64,000 nucleotides of DNA. Source: Buxus sempervirens (taxonomy: Eukaryota > Streptophyta > Magnoliopsida > Buxales > Buxaceae). The notes beneath the pieces are model-generated. The model saw nothing but the letters and a program-made list of their open reading frames with translations. It made no database searches and had not been told where the DNA came from. How positions within the stretch are numbered: the first letter of the stretch is position 1; each line of letters begins with the position of its first letter. The position numbers and the translations under genes were made by a program. This document shows positions 45,356 through 58,073 of this stretch, one piece after another. The stretch lies in NCBI GenBank assembly GCA_947561395.2, contig OX387194.1:19082048-19146047 (forward strand). Direction: 5' to 3'.

Positions 45356-47103
45356 CCATGTGGTAGAATTAAAATATCCCATTCCTTTAAAAATCTGGAA
45401 CCGACACTCTCTACGAAACCTAGTTCAGTAGAACATACCTGAACTCTTGGTTAATCGAAATTTTGAGGTATTTCCAGTGGACCACTTCCTAGACACCTAA
45501 ATCCTATTTGTACATGGGTTGGATTCAAATAAAAACAATCTGTAGTTGGAAACACTCATAATTCCCAAAATACCCAAATTTGCCTAGGGCGCTTGCAATC
45601 ACACTCAAGCATTGGGTTGAGTGCCCGGCTTAGCAAAAATTTCAACTCTTGGGTTTTGAGTTTAAAAAAAAACACAGGTGAAGCGCTCGCGATCACGCTC
45701 GAGCGGCCACGCCTTCAATCAGAAATTAAAATGGGCGTTCGACATAGTGCTCGAGCGCTATGTCAGGTGCCCTGGCAATTTCCAGGTCGCGAAAATCCCT
45801 AAATGTGTGATTTTTACGGTTTTCTCCAATCTCACTCATTTTCTATGGTTTTTGTCTCTTAAATCTCTCTAGGATAAGCTATTACCTAGTACTCATCTAA
45901 TCCCTAACATATGCATTTTTTATTTGTAAAGAAAACAAGAATTACAAAACCCCCAAATCTTACATTTCTTTCAAAACAAGAAAACAAGAAGGGTTTCGGG
46001 TTGGAAGGGTATTGCTTACCTATAGCAAGCAAGCAAGCACGACTCCTAGCTCCTAAACGAAGCCACGAACAGTGCTTCTTGAGCTTCCTTGTAGATTTCT
46101 TCACAAAGCTCCAAGCTTCACCAAAAGAAAATCTAAGTCTCTTAGCTCTCCTTCTTTAGCAAGAGCTCTTCCCCAAGTTTCTTAACAAAGGAAGAGAATA
46201 AAATGAAGGGAAGAGAATGAAGAGAAGAGAGTAAAGAGGTGGAGAGGGTTTGGAGTGAAGAAGAGAAGAATGGAGCTTTCTCTTGAGGTTTATATGTATG
46301 TAGAGCTGGCAATGGGTTGGGTTCGAGTCGGGTCATAATCGGGTTGGGGGTTAATCGGGTCCGTTCGGGTTGAACTAAATTAAGGCGGGTTGGAAAACCC
46401 CCAACCCAAACCCAACTCGCCAACCCGTTTATTATTTTATTATTTTTCAAAAAATACGATTAAAATAAGGTTGGGGGTTAATTTGGATCGGGTTGTACCG
46501 AGTTCGGGTTGGGTTGGGGGTTAATCGGGTCGGGATTGGGCACTTTTGTCGCTTTTTTTTTTTTAAATTGGGTTGCCAGGTCATAATCGGTTTGACCCGA
46601 TTACTAGCGAGTTGGGGAAACCCCAACCCAATTAATAAACGGGTCAACCCAAACCCGTTTAACTCAGGTCGGTTCGGGTTGACCTGTCAGGTTGGGTGGC
46701 ATTTTGCTAGCTCTATACGTATGGAACAAAATGGCTCCTCCACACTTAACCAAATTTCCCCCAAATGTTAAAAGCAACTTCCAAGTTTGCCCCTTCTCCC
46801 CTGAAGACAATAATATTTACCATCTTGCCAATCTCCTTTTACTACACACAACAATTACAACTAAGCCATCCTCTCTCAAGCAATTAAAACATATTCATTA
46901 ACTTAGAGATTCCATTAAGTAAAGGAAATCTCTTACTTTCACACATTCAACAGATCATTGACTTAGCCACTTGAGTGGCTTCCAAGCTTCAAGCCTGGAC
47001 TTCTTCCACTTCACCTTCACAATAAAATAAAAAATTTATAGTTTACCAATTATCTCTTACTTACACACATAAGCAAATTATCTAAGGATCTAGGGTCTCA
47101 CAC
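45356..47103 (-). mobile_element. Older Tekay-like LTR, right part
   Basis: Continues directly from the left flank of the big Tat element (GTGCT target site). It holds a GC-rich block with CGCTCGAGCG palindromes (about 45590-45790) like those at 16195-16305 and 20345-20515. It ends GGGTCTCACA at 47103, a plausible LTR start in minus orientation. It is interrupted by the hAT MITE at 46301-46715. Confidence 0.5.
46301..46715. mobile_element. Non-autonomous hAT element (MITE)
   Basis: 415 bp with terminal inverted repeats TAGAGCTGGCAA at the left and TTGCTAGCTCTA at the right (one mismatch). The 8-bp target duplication is TATGTATG (46293-46300) and TACGTATG (46716-46723), with one mismatch. The inside is made of GGGTTGGGGGTTAATCGGGT-type words and their complements, as is usual for plant hAT MITEs of this kind. 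No transposase is encoded. Confidence 0.9.
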
Positions 47104-49048
47104 TTACCACAGGTGTGGCTGCCTAACTCTATTAAAGACTCTTGGTTGACATGTACTCATATTATGGTGGATTTTTGTTGATTTAAACCATTGAGCCTTT
47201 AAATATGTTTCTTACTTGCTTTTGCAATGTTAATGAGGCTCAAATTAGTCAAAACTGGTTAATTGGACCATAAAATTAGATGGCTTGCTCAGAGGCATGA
47301 AGCAATTCAACTAGTAGTAACAAATATGTATTCATTCTTTTTTCGGGTGTTGTTTTCTTTCGGATTTTAGTACGTATTGATCCAATAGCACCATTTTTTT
47401 TTTCATCACAACTTGCCCCTAGTATTTGGTTTCTAGCCATCAGGGAGATATTAGCTTAAGCACTTGATGCTGTTTTTGTTTTTCCCACTACCATGGGCCA
47501 TGAAACTATTTTATGTTTTCTAATGATACATCTGGTATGATATTTCTTCTTGGCATCATTGACGATGGTGGCTCCCTATGGAGATGTACTCTATCCCGTT
47601 ACTTATTCACCATTATCATTGTCCAAAAAGCTGCAAATGCTGTATTTTCTGATGAAATGTCAAGTATAATACTTGCAATGGTTGTTATATTCTAAGGACT
47701 TGAACTTAGGCTCTCATTTCATAGCCTGGGATTTCAAACATTAATGCATCAAGAAAAATTTTCAAACATTAAGAGTCTTTGATACTTCTAATTTCACAGA
47801 AAACTTTGTAGATTCAACAAGCATGTTCTGCTTTCTATGCTTTCACTCCCAATAGTAGGAACATCAAGTTGAGGGCTGATTGTGAAGAATCTTAACTGTT
47901 GTTTCCTTTTAGTCTTTGTGTTTGACTTTGGTTTGTATGATGAAAACAAGATGGTGAAACAAAATGGTACTGGGTTCTGGTTGTGCTTAAGAATGCAAGG
48001 TAGTAACCTTGTTGGGTAATTATTATGATGTTACCATGAAAACACTATGATGTCTTGCTCTGAATGGAGACTCTTTGCAAAAACCATTTTAACCCTCAAA
48101 GAAGAGAGGAGAGGAATCAAATCTAGTGAGAAAAAATAGTGTAGACAAGTTCCTACATGGCCTTTACAAGACTAATTCAGTTGTTCATAAGAATTACTAT
48201 ATTGAGATACAATTTCAAAATTCATTATTATATTTTTAGATTTTTGGATTTAGTAATTGCGGAACTAAAATTTTGGAGTATTTTTGTTAAATTTTTGTCA
48301 TCAAATAAAATGATACTCTTTTTGTGAGAAAATAATAGATATAAATGCATTAAAATCTATGTATGGATAGAAATTGCTTGTTACATTCTGTTATGGAATT
48401 AGAACCTATGAACCTAATTGAATAAAAAGAAAATGCTTTGCTTTTAATTATGAAATAAAGCCCATTAGGATATTGTTTGCTTAGAAAGGACATCCATCAG
48501 AAGCACATTTTTTCTTTTAGTAAACTAGTAAAAATCTTGTTCGATGCACGGGATTAGATAAAAAGTTATAAGTAATATTAAGAGTGCAGCTTAAGTGAAT
48601 CAATACGCAATGAATATCCTCTTTAGATTGAAATTTCTTCTTGAGGGCAAGCTACTAAGTCCAATCACAATAACATAAAGGAAATACAAATACATATGGG
48701 GAGAAGTTTGTTGGGCTATTCAGTTGTAACTTTGTCTTATTCATGCAAAAATAAATACTATTATTGAGGTGATTATTCTCCTGATATTGTAACAAACAAC
48801 AATGAGACGCTCCTTTAAGTAATATTTTGATACAAGAAAGTATATATTTTCTCCTTTTTCTATTTTCTTTTAAATTTTTTTGTAAGAATGGGATTGTGCG
48901 AGTGGGATATAATATGCCTCAATACAAAGTGACTAACGTACTAATCAAAATATGATACAAAGTAATGAGATATTATGAGAGGGTGTGATAGTAATATGAG
49001 AGACATTAGAATTTAATGTCTCTTTTAAGTACAATTCACATTCCCTTT
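47104..49048. other. AT-rich stretch, nothing recognised
   Basis: No open frame with family character, no RNA gene and no paired repeat ends. Short AT-rich words only. Confidence 0.5.
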
Positions 49049-49152
49049 AGCTTATGCTGTATACACCCCCTCACATTTAGTGCGGGGCCAACCATTTATT
49101 TTGTGGGCCCCACAAAATGAATGTGAGGGCTGTCTACAGCATAAGCTGTAGA
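49049..49152. repeat. Foldback (hairpin) sequence
   Basis: The left arm AGCTTATGCTGTATACA...CCCTCACATT pairs with the right arm AATGTGAGGGCTGTCTACAGCATAAGCT. The inner part TTTTGTGGGCCCCACAAAA is a near-perfect palindrome. It is probably a small MITE; no target duplication was fixed. Confidence 0.6.
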
Positions 49153-50739
49153 CGATGCCCATGCCTCTAAGTAGCTCATCATGAACTTTTTTTAGATTCT
49201 GGAACTAGCATAGGAATATCGTGGATAGCTTTTTAATCTTGTTATTCCAAATTGTCTTGTTTTGCCGAGTCATGACTCATTCCTGGATCTCTTAAATAAC
49301 AAAGTATTCAAAATAAATAATAGTAAGAATTTTAATTACTATTTTCAACAAAGTAAATATCATACAAAGAGGTGGGTATGGTTGGGGAAAGTTTTATACT
49401 TTCTGATTAGAAACTAACAAAAGAAAATGTCAGCATTTTACCTTTACTATATCACCAGGGATGCTTCCTGTGAAAAAAAAATGAGCATCGTACTTTTTTT
49501 TTCAACAAAAAAATGAGCTCCGTACTTAATATTATTTACAATGATATATATTTACGATGATATAAGGGAAAATGCATGCACCAAAAGAAATTCAATACAA
49601 GAAAACATAATTTTACCATGCCAAACTACTTTAGGCACATCAATTAAAGGTAAAATAGAATGTGAACTTCTGAAAATTATATAGCACAGCATCTCACGTG
49701 CTATGAATTCAGCTTTAAATGCAGTTGAATAATATTTGGATTACAACAACAAGGATGGATAGAAAGATGGAGAGGGAAAAAAGAAGAAGGAAAAACATCT
49801 CTTATTAAACTGATCCAAAATAATGTGCATGACATCTATCATAAGAAAACTAAGACTAAGAGCGGCCTCGAGCAGGTAAATTATCCTTCAAATACTTTTG
49901 GTCGTGATATCTCTTAAAGAATCAAAGGTGAATAAAGCCAAAGTACACAAATCACAATCATCATACGCTTAATCACATAACATATCATTAGCTAAACAAA
50001 ATAATGGAACCTTGAATTCTGAGTGTATGATAAACATGACTAAGGTACTATAGTTGAATGATGTTCTACTGCCTTAACTGACTGTTCTCATATATTTGAA
50101 AACTCCAATTTCAAATCTTATTGATCTGTTGATCTAAGGTCCCAAACTTTTGTTAAGTATGAAATTCTGGTAAAATTTGAATGGCTGAATTTAAAACTTT
50201 TTATGTTTAGTCAATTTAAAATTCAACCGATTGTATTTTCTAAGGTAAATGAACAAAAATGACTTCTGAATATGTTTAGTGAATGCTAGAACAAGTTAAT
50301 ACAAGAAAAAGTTTGAGGGAGTTTGGGTTGAATTGAGTCAGAAAACCCAGAAACCAGGAAATCTGCTCGCGATTTGGTGATTAATTGTAGAATTTACAAG
50401 GCTGAACATAATTCTATGAATAATGATCACAGTAATTTCTTAAATCAGATTTGAACAAATATAATCAAAAGAAAGGAATCAAATAACTGACTTCAGAATT
50501 TACTGTGTTCACAAAAGGTCGAATCATAGTACACTTAGTAGTAAGTAATTAAGCATGTATTTATTATAAACGTATATGTTTTGCAAACTTTTCGATCACA
50601 GTACATCGTAGGAAAATCTGTTAACTAGTGATGAAAATGAAACCTTAAACAGATATTTTACTAATAATTAAGAGAACAGTATATTATTTAAAAAATAAAG
50701 TTTACAAACCTCCCTTCAGATTTATACAAATCTGAAAGA
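49153..50739. other. AT-rich stretch, nothing recognised
   Basis: No convincing gene, repeat ends or RNA structure. It is followed on the right by the 3' end of the PPR pseudogene. Confidence 0.45.
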
Positions 50740-51355
50740 ACATCCATTGAAATCATGCAACACAGCCTCATCATTCTGCCCATTTTGAGAGAGCCCTACA
50801 AAAAAATTAGTCCATGAGACCAAATTTCTTTCGTGCATCTCATAAAAAAACTTCCAAGCATTCTCTATTTTCGTGTATTTTGCATAAGCAGTTGTCATGG
50901 TATTTCAAGAAACAACATCTCTCTCAGGCATTGCATCAATAGGCTTCTAAGCTGACATCAAATCTCCTGAACTCAAAAACCCATTTACCATTATATTTCA
51001 TGAAGTCAAATCGAGTTTGGAAATTTGCTGGAAAACCTGCATTGCACTTGAAATATGTATTCAATGATAAATTAAGCATAAAGACATCAGCGGTTAAGCT
51101 ATAGCTCTTCATCACGCAGGCATGAATTTGCTGACCAAGACTGATGCGGAATATGGAAGCACAAACCTTGAGGACTTAGGGAAGGGTGAAGTTGTCTGGG
51201 TAAAGCCCCATTTGCAGCAATTGCACATAAAAGAGGAGTGCTTGGTCAAAATGATAGTTGCTAGAGTAGCCTTTGATCATGGAATTATAGAGGAATAAAT
51301 CAGATTCTTGGACAAATTTGAAGAGATAGGTGGCATAATCCATTGTTCCACCTGC
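50740..51355 (-). pseudogene. PPR-protein pseudogene fragment (PLS type)
   Basis: Host pentatricopeptide-repeat gene remnant; such proteins bind organellar RNA. Clear repeats on the minus strand are MDYATYLFKFVQESDLFLYN, SMIKGYSSNYHFDQALLFY, PDNFTLP, GQQIHACVMKSY, DAMPERDVVS, NTMTTAYAKY, EMHERNLVSWT and GLSQNGQNDEA. Their spacing is that of PLS-class PPR proteins. Several in-frame stops (for example at 51176-51178, inside NFTLP|VLKVCA) and at least one frame change show it is dead. Both ends fade out. An upstream frame (51417-51641) containing MHSNHLLLEEPNKMV may be a remnant of its N terminus, but this is uncertain. Confidence 0.85.
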
Positions 51356-51593
51356 AGAGCAAAAGGAAACCAGTTAAATCATAAATAACATTTCATGTGC
51401 CCAAGAGTAGAGGACATTACAGTGGGATTAGATGGCCTGTAATTGATAGGCTTCGATGGCTCGAGGATAGAAACCATCTTATTAGGCTCTTCAAGAAGCA
51501 GATGATTCGAATGCATTGCCAATGGCAATGAGCGAGTTGCAAACAAGAAATATATAGAACTGGTTGGAAAGCAGAGATCGGAACCGAACCGTT

Positions 51594-52607
51594 TAGATAA
51601 TCTAATTCAGTTGGAAAGTTAGTTAGGAAAGTGATATTCAAGAAGGTGAAAGTTAACTTTCCGGAAAACTGTTTGGTTATTTAAAATATTCATACTGATT
51701 GAAAGTTATGGTTGTGGTGTATGGTTAATCAAAACAGGTGGAAAAGGTTACAATATGATAAAGTTACATTTACCCATTTTACTCTTATTGCACACCAATA
51801 TACATCACATAGGTTACAATATGATAAAACAATAAAAAAAGGAAGAAATAAAAAAGAACCCATGTACACCGCATAGGTTACAGAACATATTGAAATACCT
51901 TTTTCTCTTAAAGAACGCGAATTGTTAACCGGGAAAAAGGTGAAAGGGAGAGGGAGAGGAGGGGAAGAAGGTGAAAAAGGATGTGTATAAGAAGGGGCAT
52001 AGTTGGAACATTCTATTATTTTCCACCAAAATCCGACCATTTTGGTCGAAAAATGAAAGCAGGCGAAAATGGCTTAAAAAGGCATTTGACCGTAATTGAC
52101 TAAATTTACTTTCAGTGGGTCCCACCAATGCTGGCTATGCAAACGCACACTTGTGCAAGAAAGTCTTATCTTCTTGCAACTTTCAGAATATTCTGGCTAC
52201 GCAAACGTAGCCTTATTTTGCACGGAAGCTCGATCAACAGGCATTTCGTTTACATGTTATGTCCATCGAGTTTTCAATGTTTTGGAGGACCAGCCATAGT
52301 TTACTCAGCGTTTGGATAACATGATTGAGTTGGAAAGTCAACTGGGAAAGTGATATGCCAAAAAGTGATAAACCGAAAAGTGAAAGTTAACTTTTTTTGG
52401 GTGTACCAAGAAAATTTATAAATATTGATAGAAAATCTTAATTGTGTTGTTTAGTTGGTCATAATGAATGAGAAAGGTTTTACATTTACCTATTTTATCT
52501 TATAATTTTGTCCATATGAAATTGAAAAAAATAATTATTATGTAACACTAACTCCTTATATGAATAGACTTAACCTTTTTAATATATATAATATATTAGT
52601 AATCCCA

Positions 52608-52655
<48 letters not shown>

Positions 52656-52670
52656 CACAAATACATATAT

Positions 52671-52703
<33 letters not shown>

Positions 52704-52704
52704 C

Positions 52705-52780
<76 letters not shown>

Positions 52781-53174
52781 GTATATGTATTTGTATATGT
52801 ATTAATGCCTTCTTTTTTAAAAAAAAAAATAAAAGGGCACGCAACCTAAGCTGCCACCCTTGGTTTTTTTTATTCTTTCAACACCCTACTCCCTTTTTTT
52901 AACTTACTTTTTTTAATCAAGGACACGCAACACTTTAATTTATTTTTTTTCTTTAAATGAAGAACACATGCCCATTCTTTAAGAGGGCCACACAATGGGA
53001 AAAGATGGAGGGTTTAAAATAAGGATAAATAGGTTAGAACGTAAGTTATATTTTATTTTTTTTGGCAATATTAGACCATATTGGTTGGAAAATGGAATTG
53101 TGCAAAACATGCGCTGAATGTTATTTGACTCATTTACGTTTTGTTGACTCCACGTTTTCCTTCTCACCAAACGC
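51594..53174. repeat. Two adjacent copies of an unclassified repeat (MITE-like)
   Basis: Segments from about 51594 and about 52311 share order and words: GGATAAC/AGATAAT...GAGTTGGAAAGT, GTGATA...AAAGTTAACTTT, TACATTTACCxATTTTA, then ATTTGACyxxxATTxAC and, beyond, AATxTTCTGGCTACGCAAACGTAGCC (52190) against AATCTGGCTAACCAAATGTAGCC (53218). The second copy begins GCGTTTGG (52311) and has CCAAACGC at 53167-53174, a possible short TIR. Class unknown. Confidence 0.45.
52607..52803. repeat. (ACAT)n/(AT)n microsatellite
   Basis: Compound run of ATAC and AT units ending in ATGT units, so the whole is roughly self-complementary. Open frames across it encode only Y, I, H and T. Confidence 0.95.
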
Positions 53175-53871
53175 CTAGTTTTTGAAGGAAAGTTCATTTT
53201 TTGGCCAAACTTAGAACAATCTGGCTAACCAAATGTAGCCTCAACGTTTTGGAAGACCAACAGCCATTTTTGCAACGCACCTTTATTGTCCTGCCATCAG
53301 TATTCTCCAAATAGGCAGCCACATCAAAAGCAAGATGGAGCTATGAGGATGCAGTGTTTGGGATTTGGAGTTCTTGTGTTCAAGAGGAGGAAAAGACCTT
53401 TCGCTACATATAATATATAGATAGATTCCACAAACCATCTCTTGTACTTGTAAATAATATACAAAAGCAATCTGCTCATGCCCTTGCTTCTCTCTCCTCC
53501 TTAGTGGTTCTTGTCATTGAATTTGTAATGGTAAAGTACACGTCACATTTCCAAATCTTCTAACAATCTATATTCCTAAGATCATTAAATACCAAATTAA
53601 CCTTATCAATACTATATAATGAGAATAGGCCCCTTGGGAAGCATGCCAATTCATAACTTTCTCTAAAAGCTGTTACTGTTCATTGTAAATGCATCATTAA
53701 TATAGGTTAAAATAGTGATAACTCTGCATATTCATTTAAAATCTAGATAGTTCCAAAACTGTTCCCTCCCCATATGTATAGTATTGCACATGCACCCCAC
53801 TAGTATACAAGATCTTAACCCATATAAATACCAAATTATGCAATTGTATTAGGTTTTATCACATGTATAAT
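53175..53871. other. Unassigned flank
   Basis: No gene or repeat ends recognised beyond the tail of the repeat copy described at 51594-53174. Confidence 0.4.
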
Positions 53872-54239
53872 TGTAAGTATATCATTTTTGCACTCCCTCT
53901 AAAAGAAAAAAATGAAAACCCTAGAAAACAAGTCAAACCATAAAGAGCAGAATTTGACTTCTCGATCAAGCTTGATTTTGTTATCATATCCTATTCTAAT
54001 GGATAAGAAATTGCAACACAGTTCCAACACAATTGAGTTTACATGAATCAGTGTTTGGATGAAGAAAATATGAGCAAAACGATAGTAAAAAAAATAGAAA
54101 ATCTAGACATGTGGCAAGAATTGCCAAGTGGCAAACTTAAGCACCAAATGACAAAATGTCAAATCAAGTCAAATCATGTCAAATAGTGTCAAATTAGGTC
54201 CAATCATGATCAAATCAAATCAAATCTAAAAGATATGAC

Positions 54240-54653
54240 ATAGCCATATTGTATATATGGTTGAAAAGATACTCTAATAATTGCATATCTATCGAAAGAT
54301 TTGATAAAACCGTATACTATATATGGTTGTACCACAATTGTATATCATGTAGTATGGTTCCAAGATATGCGAATCTTATAAAAAATTTGTCAGAAAATCA
54401 AATCTAACCAATATAGATAAGAAAAATTGTATTGGAAATACGGAAAAATGGGCTAAATAAAACACAATTGCATTGCCAATACGGTTGTGAATGATTTGAT
54501 TGAAATCTTATCATCTACACAAATTTTCCATGTGAACGAATCTGATCTTTGCTAAAAGGACATCTATAACCATACATTATATACGGTTATGCTATAACCA
54601 TACATTATATACTGTTATGCTATAACCATGTATAATGTACGGTTATGGCTTGA
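54240..54653. repeat. Array of ATAACCATAC/GTATGGTTAT palindromes
   Basis: Degenerate units of about 25 bp, best at 54565-54650, where ATAACCATACATTATATACGG-type units occur three times in a row with GC spacers; weaker units lie at about 54243, 54306 and 54330. The array lies directly before the TATA-like element of this LTR. Confidence 0.75.
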
Positions 54654-55050
54654 TTCTTTAAATAAGGCTTTTCCCCTCTGTGCATAGGGTTGGTGGATTC
54701 TTCTTTGCATTCTGCACCTTCTTGCATCCAAAGAACACCTAAGAATCCCTTACAAGCGTCCTTAACCCATCTAAATCCCCGTCCCTTCTCCAAGAAAAGT
54801 GTTCTAACATTGTCCTTGGTGATTCTTTCACCATTCTAGTGCCTAAGCCTCACTCAAGGGAAGAAAGAGGACTCTCTAATTGCTGAAAAGGGGCCTCAAG
54901 GATCTCAAAACTAGTTCACAACTCATTTGACAAGGTAGGCCTATTAAATTGATTTGTGTATGATATATGTGATCTTCATTTTAATATAATCATGGTAGTT
55001 TTATTGTGAGATTCTCTCTTTCCTTCTTTATTCCCTTCCTTCACCCCCAT

Positions 55051-57485
55051 TGTTAGCACCTGATTTTTGCACCCCAAAAATGAAGAAAAATGAAAAGTCA
55101 AACTAAAAGTCAAACCCTGAAGGGGTCAAAAATTGACTTTTTGATTCAAGTAAATTTGGCCATCAAACTTCATCTCATTGAAAAGAGCGTTTCGACACGA
55201 TTCCAACGCAACTGAATTTGCTGGAATCGGAGTCCAGATGGAAAAGATATGAGCTGGTCAAACTTTTGGGGAACAAAAATTTGACTTTTTGCTCGACCCT
55301 AATTCAGCTGCCAAACTTGATCCCATTGGATAGGTGGTTCCGAGCCGGTTCCAATGACACTAAGTTTGCTGAAATCGGACACCGGATGAAGAAGTTATGA
55401 GCAGTTGAAGTTTCAGGAAAACTGCCCATGTGGCAAAAAGGCAGCAAAAAAATGGAATGAACCAACAAAATAAATAAGATAAATGTGTTTATTAATATTT
55501 TAATAAAGAGAATCTTACTTTTTAATAAAATAATAGGAAAATCGAATGAAAATCTTGCAAAAAACCAAATTGAATAAAGGTTTGAAATCCAGACATTTTA
55601 AAAACGTGCTGGACCGTGTTTCAATTACGGGCAAGGCATGCTCGTATTTCAAATACGGGCAAGCTTCTGGAAGAAGACACGCATCACTGTACGGCGGGAC
55701 ACGCGTCCCGTACGGCCGATTCTGCGAGATTTACAAATGTGCGTTTTTCGCCCGTATTTGAATTACGGGCAGGGCAGACCCGTACTTGAAGTACGGGCAA
55801 GGCATGCCCGTACTTCAATTACTGGCACGCCCCTTTTTGCCTATAAATAGAGAGGCCCCCCCCCCCTCATTTCAACAAGCCTGAACCCCAAGGCCTCCTC
55901 CCTCTCCCTCTCCTGCTAGCTACGGCCAACCTCTGCCCGAATGCTGCCACCCTAATCCCAAGCACCAGAATACCCAAAATACCCCTGAAATACTGCCCAA
56001 TCTTCTTCTTTCACCCTGTGTACACAAGACAACCCATCAAAACCCTTTTCAAAACCCAATTTAAGAATTCAAGGAGACGCGGAAGCGCTACCGAAATCTT
56101 CAGAGAATCACTACATCACCAAATCAAAGGAGTAATAGTGTGGTAATCTTTATATCAACTTCTTTTTCAATATATATGAACTATTTCATTTAAGTTCTCC
56201 TTCATTTTATTACTGTACTACTAACTCATTGGCTTCACTGCTTGTTGGAGAATTCCCATGTGAATGAGCATCTTCTTATGGGGTAAGAAGAGGATGGAAC
56301 CATAAAACTAACATAAAAAAAAAGAGATGACATGTCTTAGCTAATGGGTCATTACCAAAAAAAAAAATGTCTTAGCTAATGGGTGGAATTCATAAATGCC
56401 TCTTTAAACCCTCCTATGTAACCCCCTCCCCATTACCATTTCCCTTTCTTTTGCTACATTATTGGAAGATGGCATGACCTAAAAAATGGGGCTTAGTCCC
56501 ATTCCCAAGCATCAACAAAAGAGGACTTGAAGAAGGTGAAGGAGGCAAGTGTGCCATATTAGAAGGCACCAGAACTACCACCGAAGTTGTTGAAGACCTC
56601 AAGGAGGCCACGGAACTGATCCCAAGCAGAATCGGCAGCAAAAGTGCAAAATAAGCTGCGCCCGTAAACTCAGAGCGGTTTGGGCATGCCCGTACTTGCT
56701 ACACGGGCAAGCCAAACCAGATTTTATTCACGGGCAAAGCAAGCCCGTATAACAAACACGGGTAGTTGTAAATATAACTAAAAAACATAATTTTCCGGCC
56801 CGGTTGAACCTGAACCGGCCTGAACCAGTCCCTTAAGCAATTTGGGCTATCTTAAGCCCATCTTTGGACCATGGGCCCAAATGGGCCCACCAAGACTCAC
56901 CTTGGGCCCACCTAAGGGGCCCACATTTGGACTGGCCTATACCAGGCCTGTTTTCAATAAACAGGCCCAGGCCACTTGATCTTTGGCTCATGGGCCCATT
57001 CCAAGCCCATTAAGCCCAAATAAGTTGTAAATAAATAAAATAATCAAATGGGTTACCCAATAACCCAACTGGGCTCCAAGCCCAACTGTGGTAACCCACG
57101 GGTCTTCCAACGGGACCCGGGTCCGACCCACTCCATTAAATAAAAAGATAAAATCAAACTAAAAGGGACCCACACCTCCAGAGGGCCCCGCCAGACCTAA
57201 CAAGGCAGCATGCTGGTCTAGGAAAAGGGTGAAATTGACTCAAAAACCAGGGAGACCCGAGGGACCCGTCAGACCGACGGGGCGGACCGAAGTGTCTTTA
57301 GGACTTCCCCGGAGTGTAACCGAGGACTTAGCTAGAACTCTGAAAAAGTTGCAGACCAGACTTAGACCCGGTTAGGGCAAAACTGTGTCTGCCTGCACTC
57401 TCAGGCAGTGGCGACTCCGAAAGTCCCGAGGCACGCACTGAAAGTGAGCCCGGTGTGCGATCTAGGCCAGGTTTAGGTGCGCACA
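55051..57485 (+). mobile_element. Solo LTR, Tat-type Ty3-gypsy (TSD CCCAT)
   Basis: Starts TGTTAGCACC, ends GTGCGCACA and is flanked by perfect CCCAT duplications (55046-55050 and 57486-57490). Length is 2,435 bp, with no internal region. TATA box CTATAAATAGAG at 55841, directly after a palindrome array. A C-run lies at about 55857-55868. Near its end it has GTGGCGACTCCG (about 57408), like the U5 of the other Tat LTRs. A piece of a second copy in the opposite orientation lies at 59911-60104. Confidence 0.9.
55613..55826. repeat. Array of GCCCGTAxTT/AAxTACGGGC palindromes
   Basis: Six units of about 21 bp (near 55613, 55641, 55689, 55750, 55778 and 55804), for example CCCGTACTTGAAGTACGGG, ending 15 bp before the TATA box. 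Weaker relatives continue downstream at about 56645-56765. Confidence 0.9.
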
Positions 57486-58073
57486 CCCATCTCCTTCTCT
57501 ATCCATTGGGAGACTTGATCTTGAAGGGAAGGTGGTCAGAGGTCGTATGCAAATGGGAGGATGAGAATGTCTTCTTTTTCACCTTCTTTAGTTATTTTTC
57601 TGCCCAAATTTAAAGAAGGAAACGGTTGGACCATAGAATGCGCCAATTCCTAAGTAGGTTTTAAATTCATATTTTCTTGTTGCTTCCCCCCAATCCAAAT
57701 CTAATGTACCCCTTTAAAGCCCATTACCCATTCAATAGATTTTATTTCTTTTGATTGGTTTACTTGACATGGACTGATCTTGTGTGATTTTGCATGTGCG
57801 CACTCCCCATACACATATATTCACGTCAAAGAACATGAATGAAATAACTTCTAAATGCATAATCACTTCTTATCTCACACACTAATTCACCCCTTATCTT
57901 TATGTGCTTAATCATGTGTTCCTTTAATTGCTTGGTTGTTGGTTTGCATGCATATGGTTTGACTGACTAGACTTCAAGCATTTGGCCTTTCAGGCCTCCA
58001 TTCAACTCCTCTTCTCTAAGAGGGTTGAGTTTGCTTCTTCACTAGAAGTGTGGGACTCCCTTCCCATTCTAGC

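Larger units (their letters stand above)
53872..58073 (+). mobile_element. Old Tat-type LTR, interrupted by a younger solo LTR
   Basis: Starts near TGTAAGTATATCATTTTTGCAC and follows the Tat LTR plan: an early block alike to the start of 55051-57485, a palindrome array (54240-54653), a TATA-like TTTAAATAAGG at about 54657, and a C/T-rich leader. The solo LTR 55051-57485 splits it. The right border just before 58074 is not certain; no target duplication was found. Confidence 0.55.

Noticed and set aside
47104-49048. Host gene in the AT-rich region
   Set aside because: Only short frames without motifs or splice-consistent extension.
52560-52844. Open frames of Y, I, H and T on both strands
   Set aside because: Products of the ACAT/AT microsatellite.
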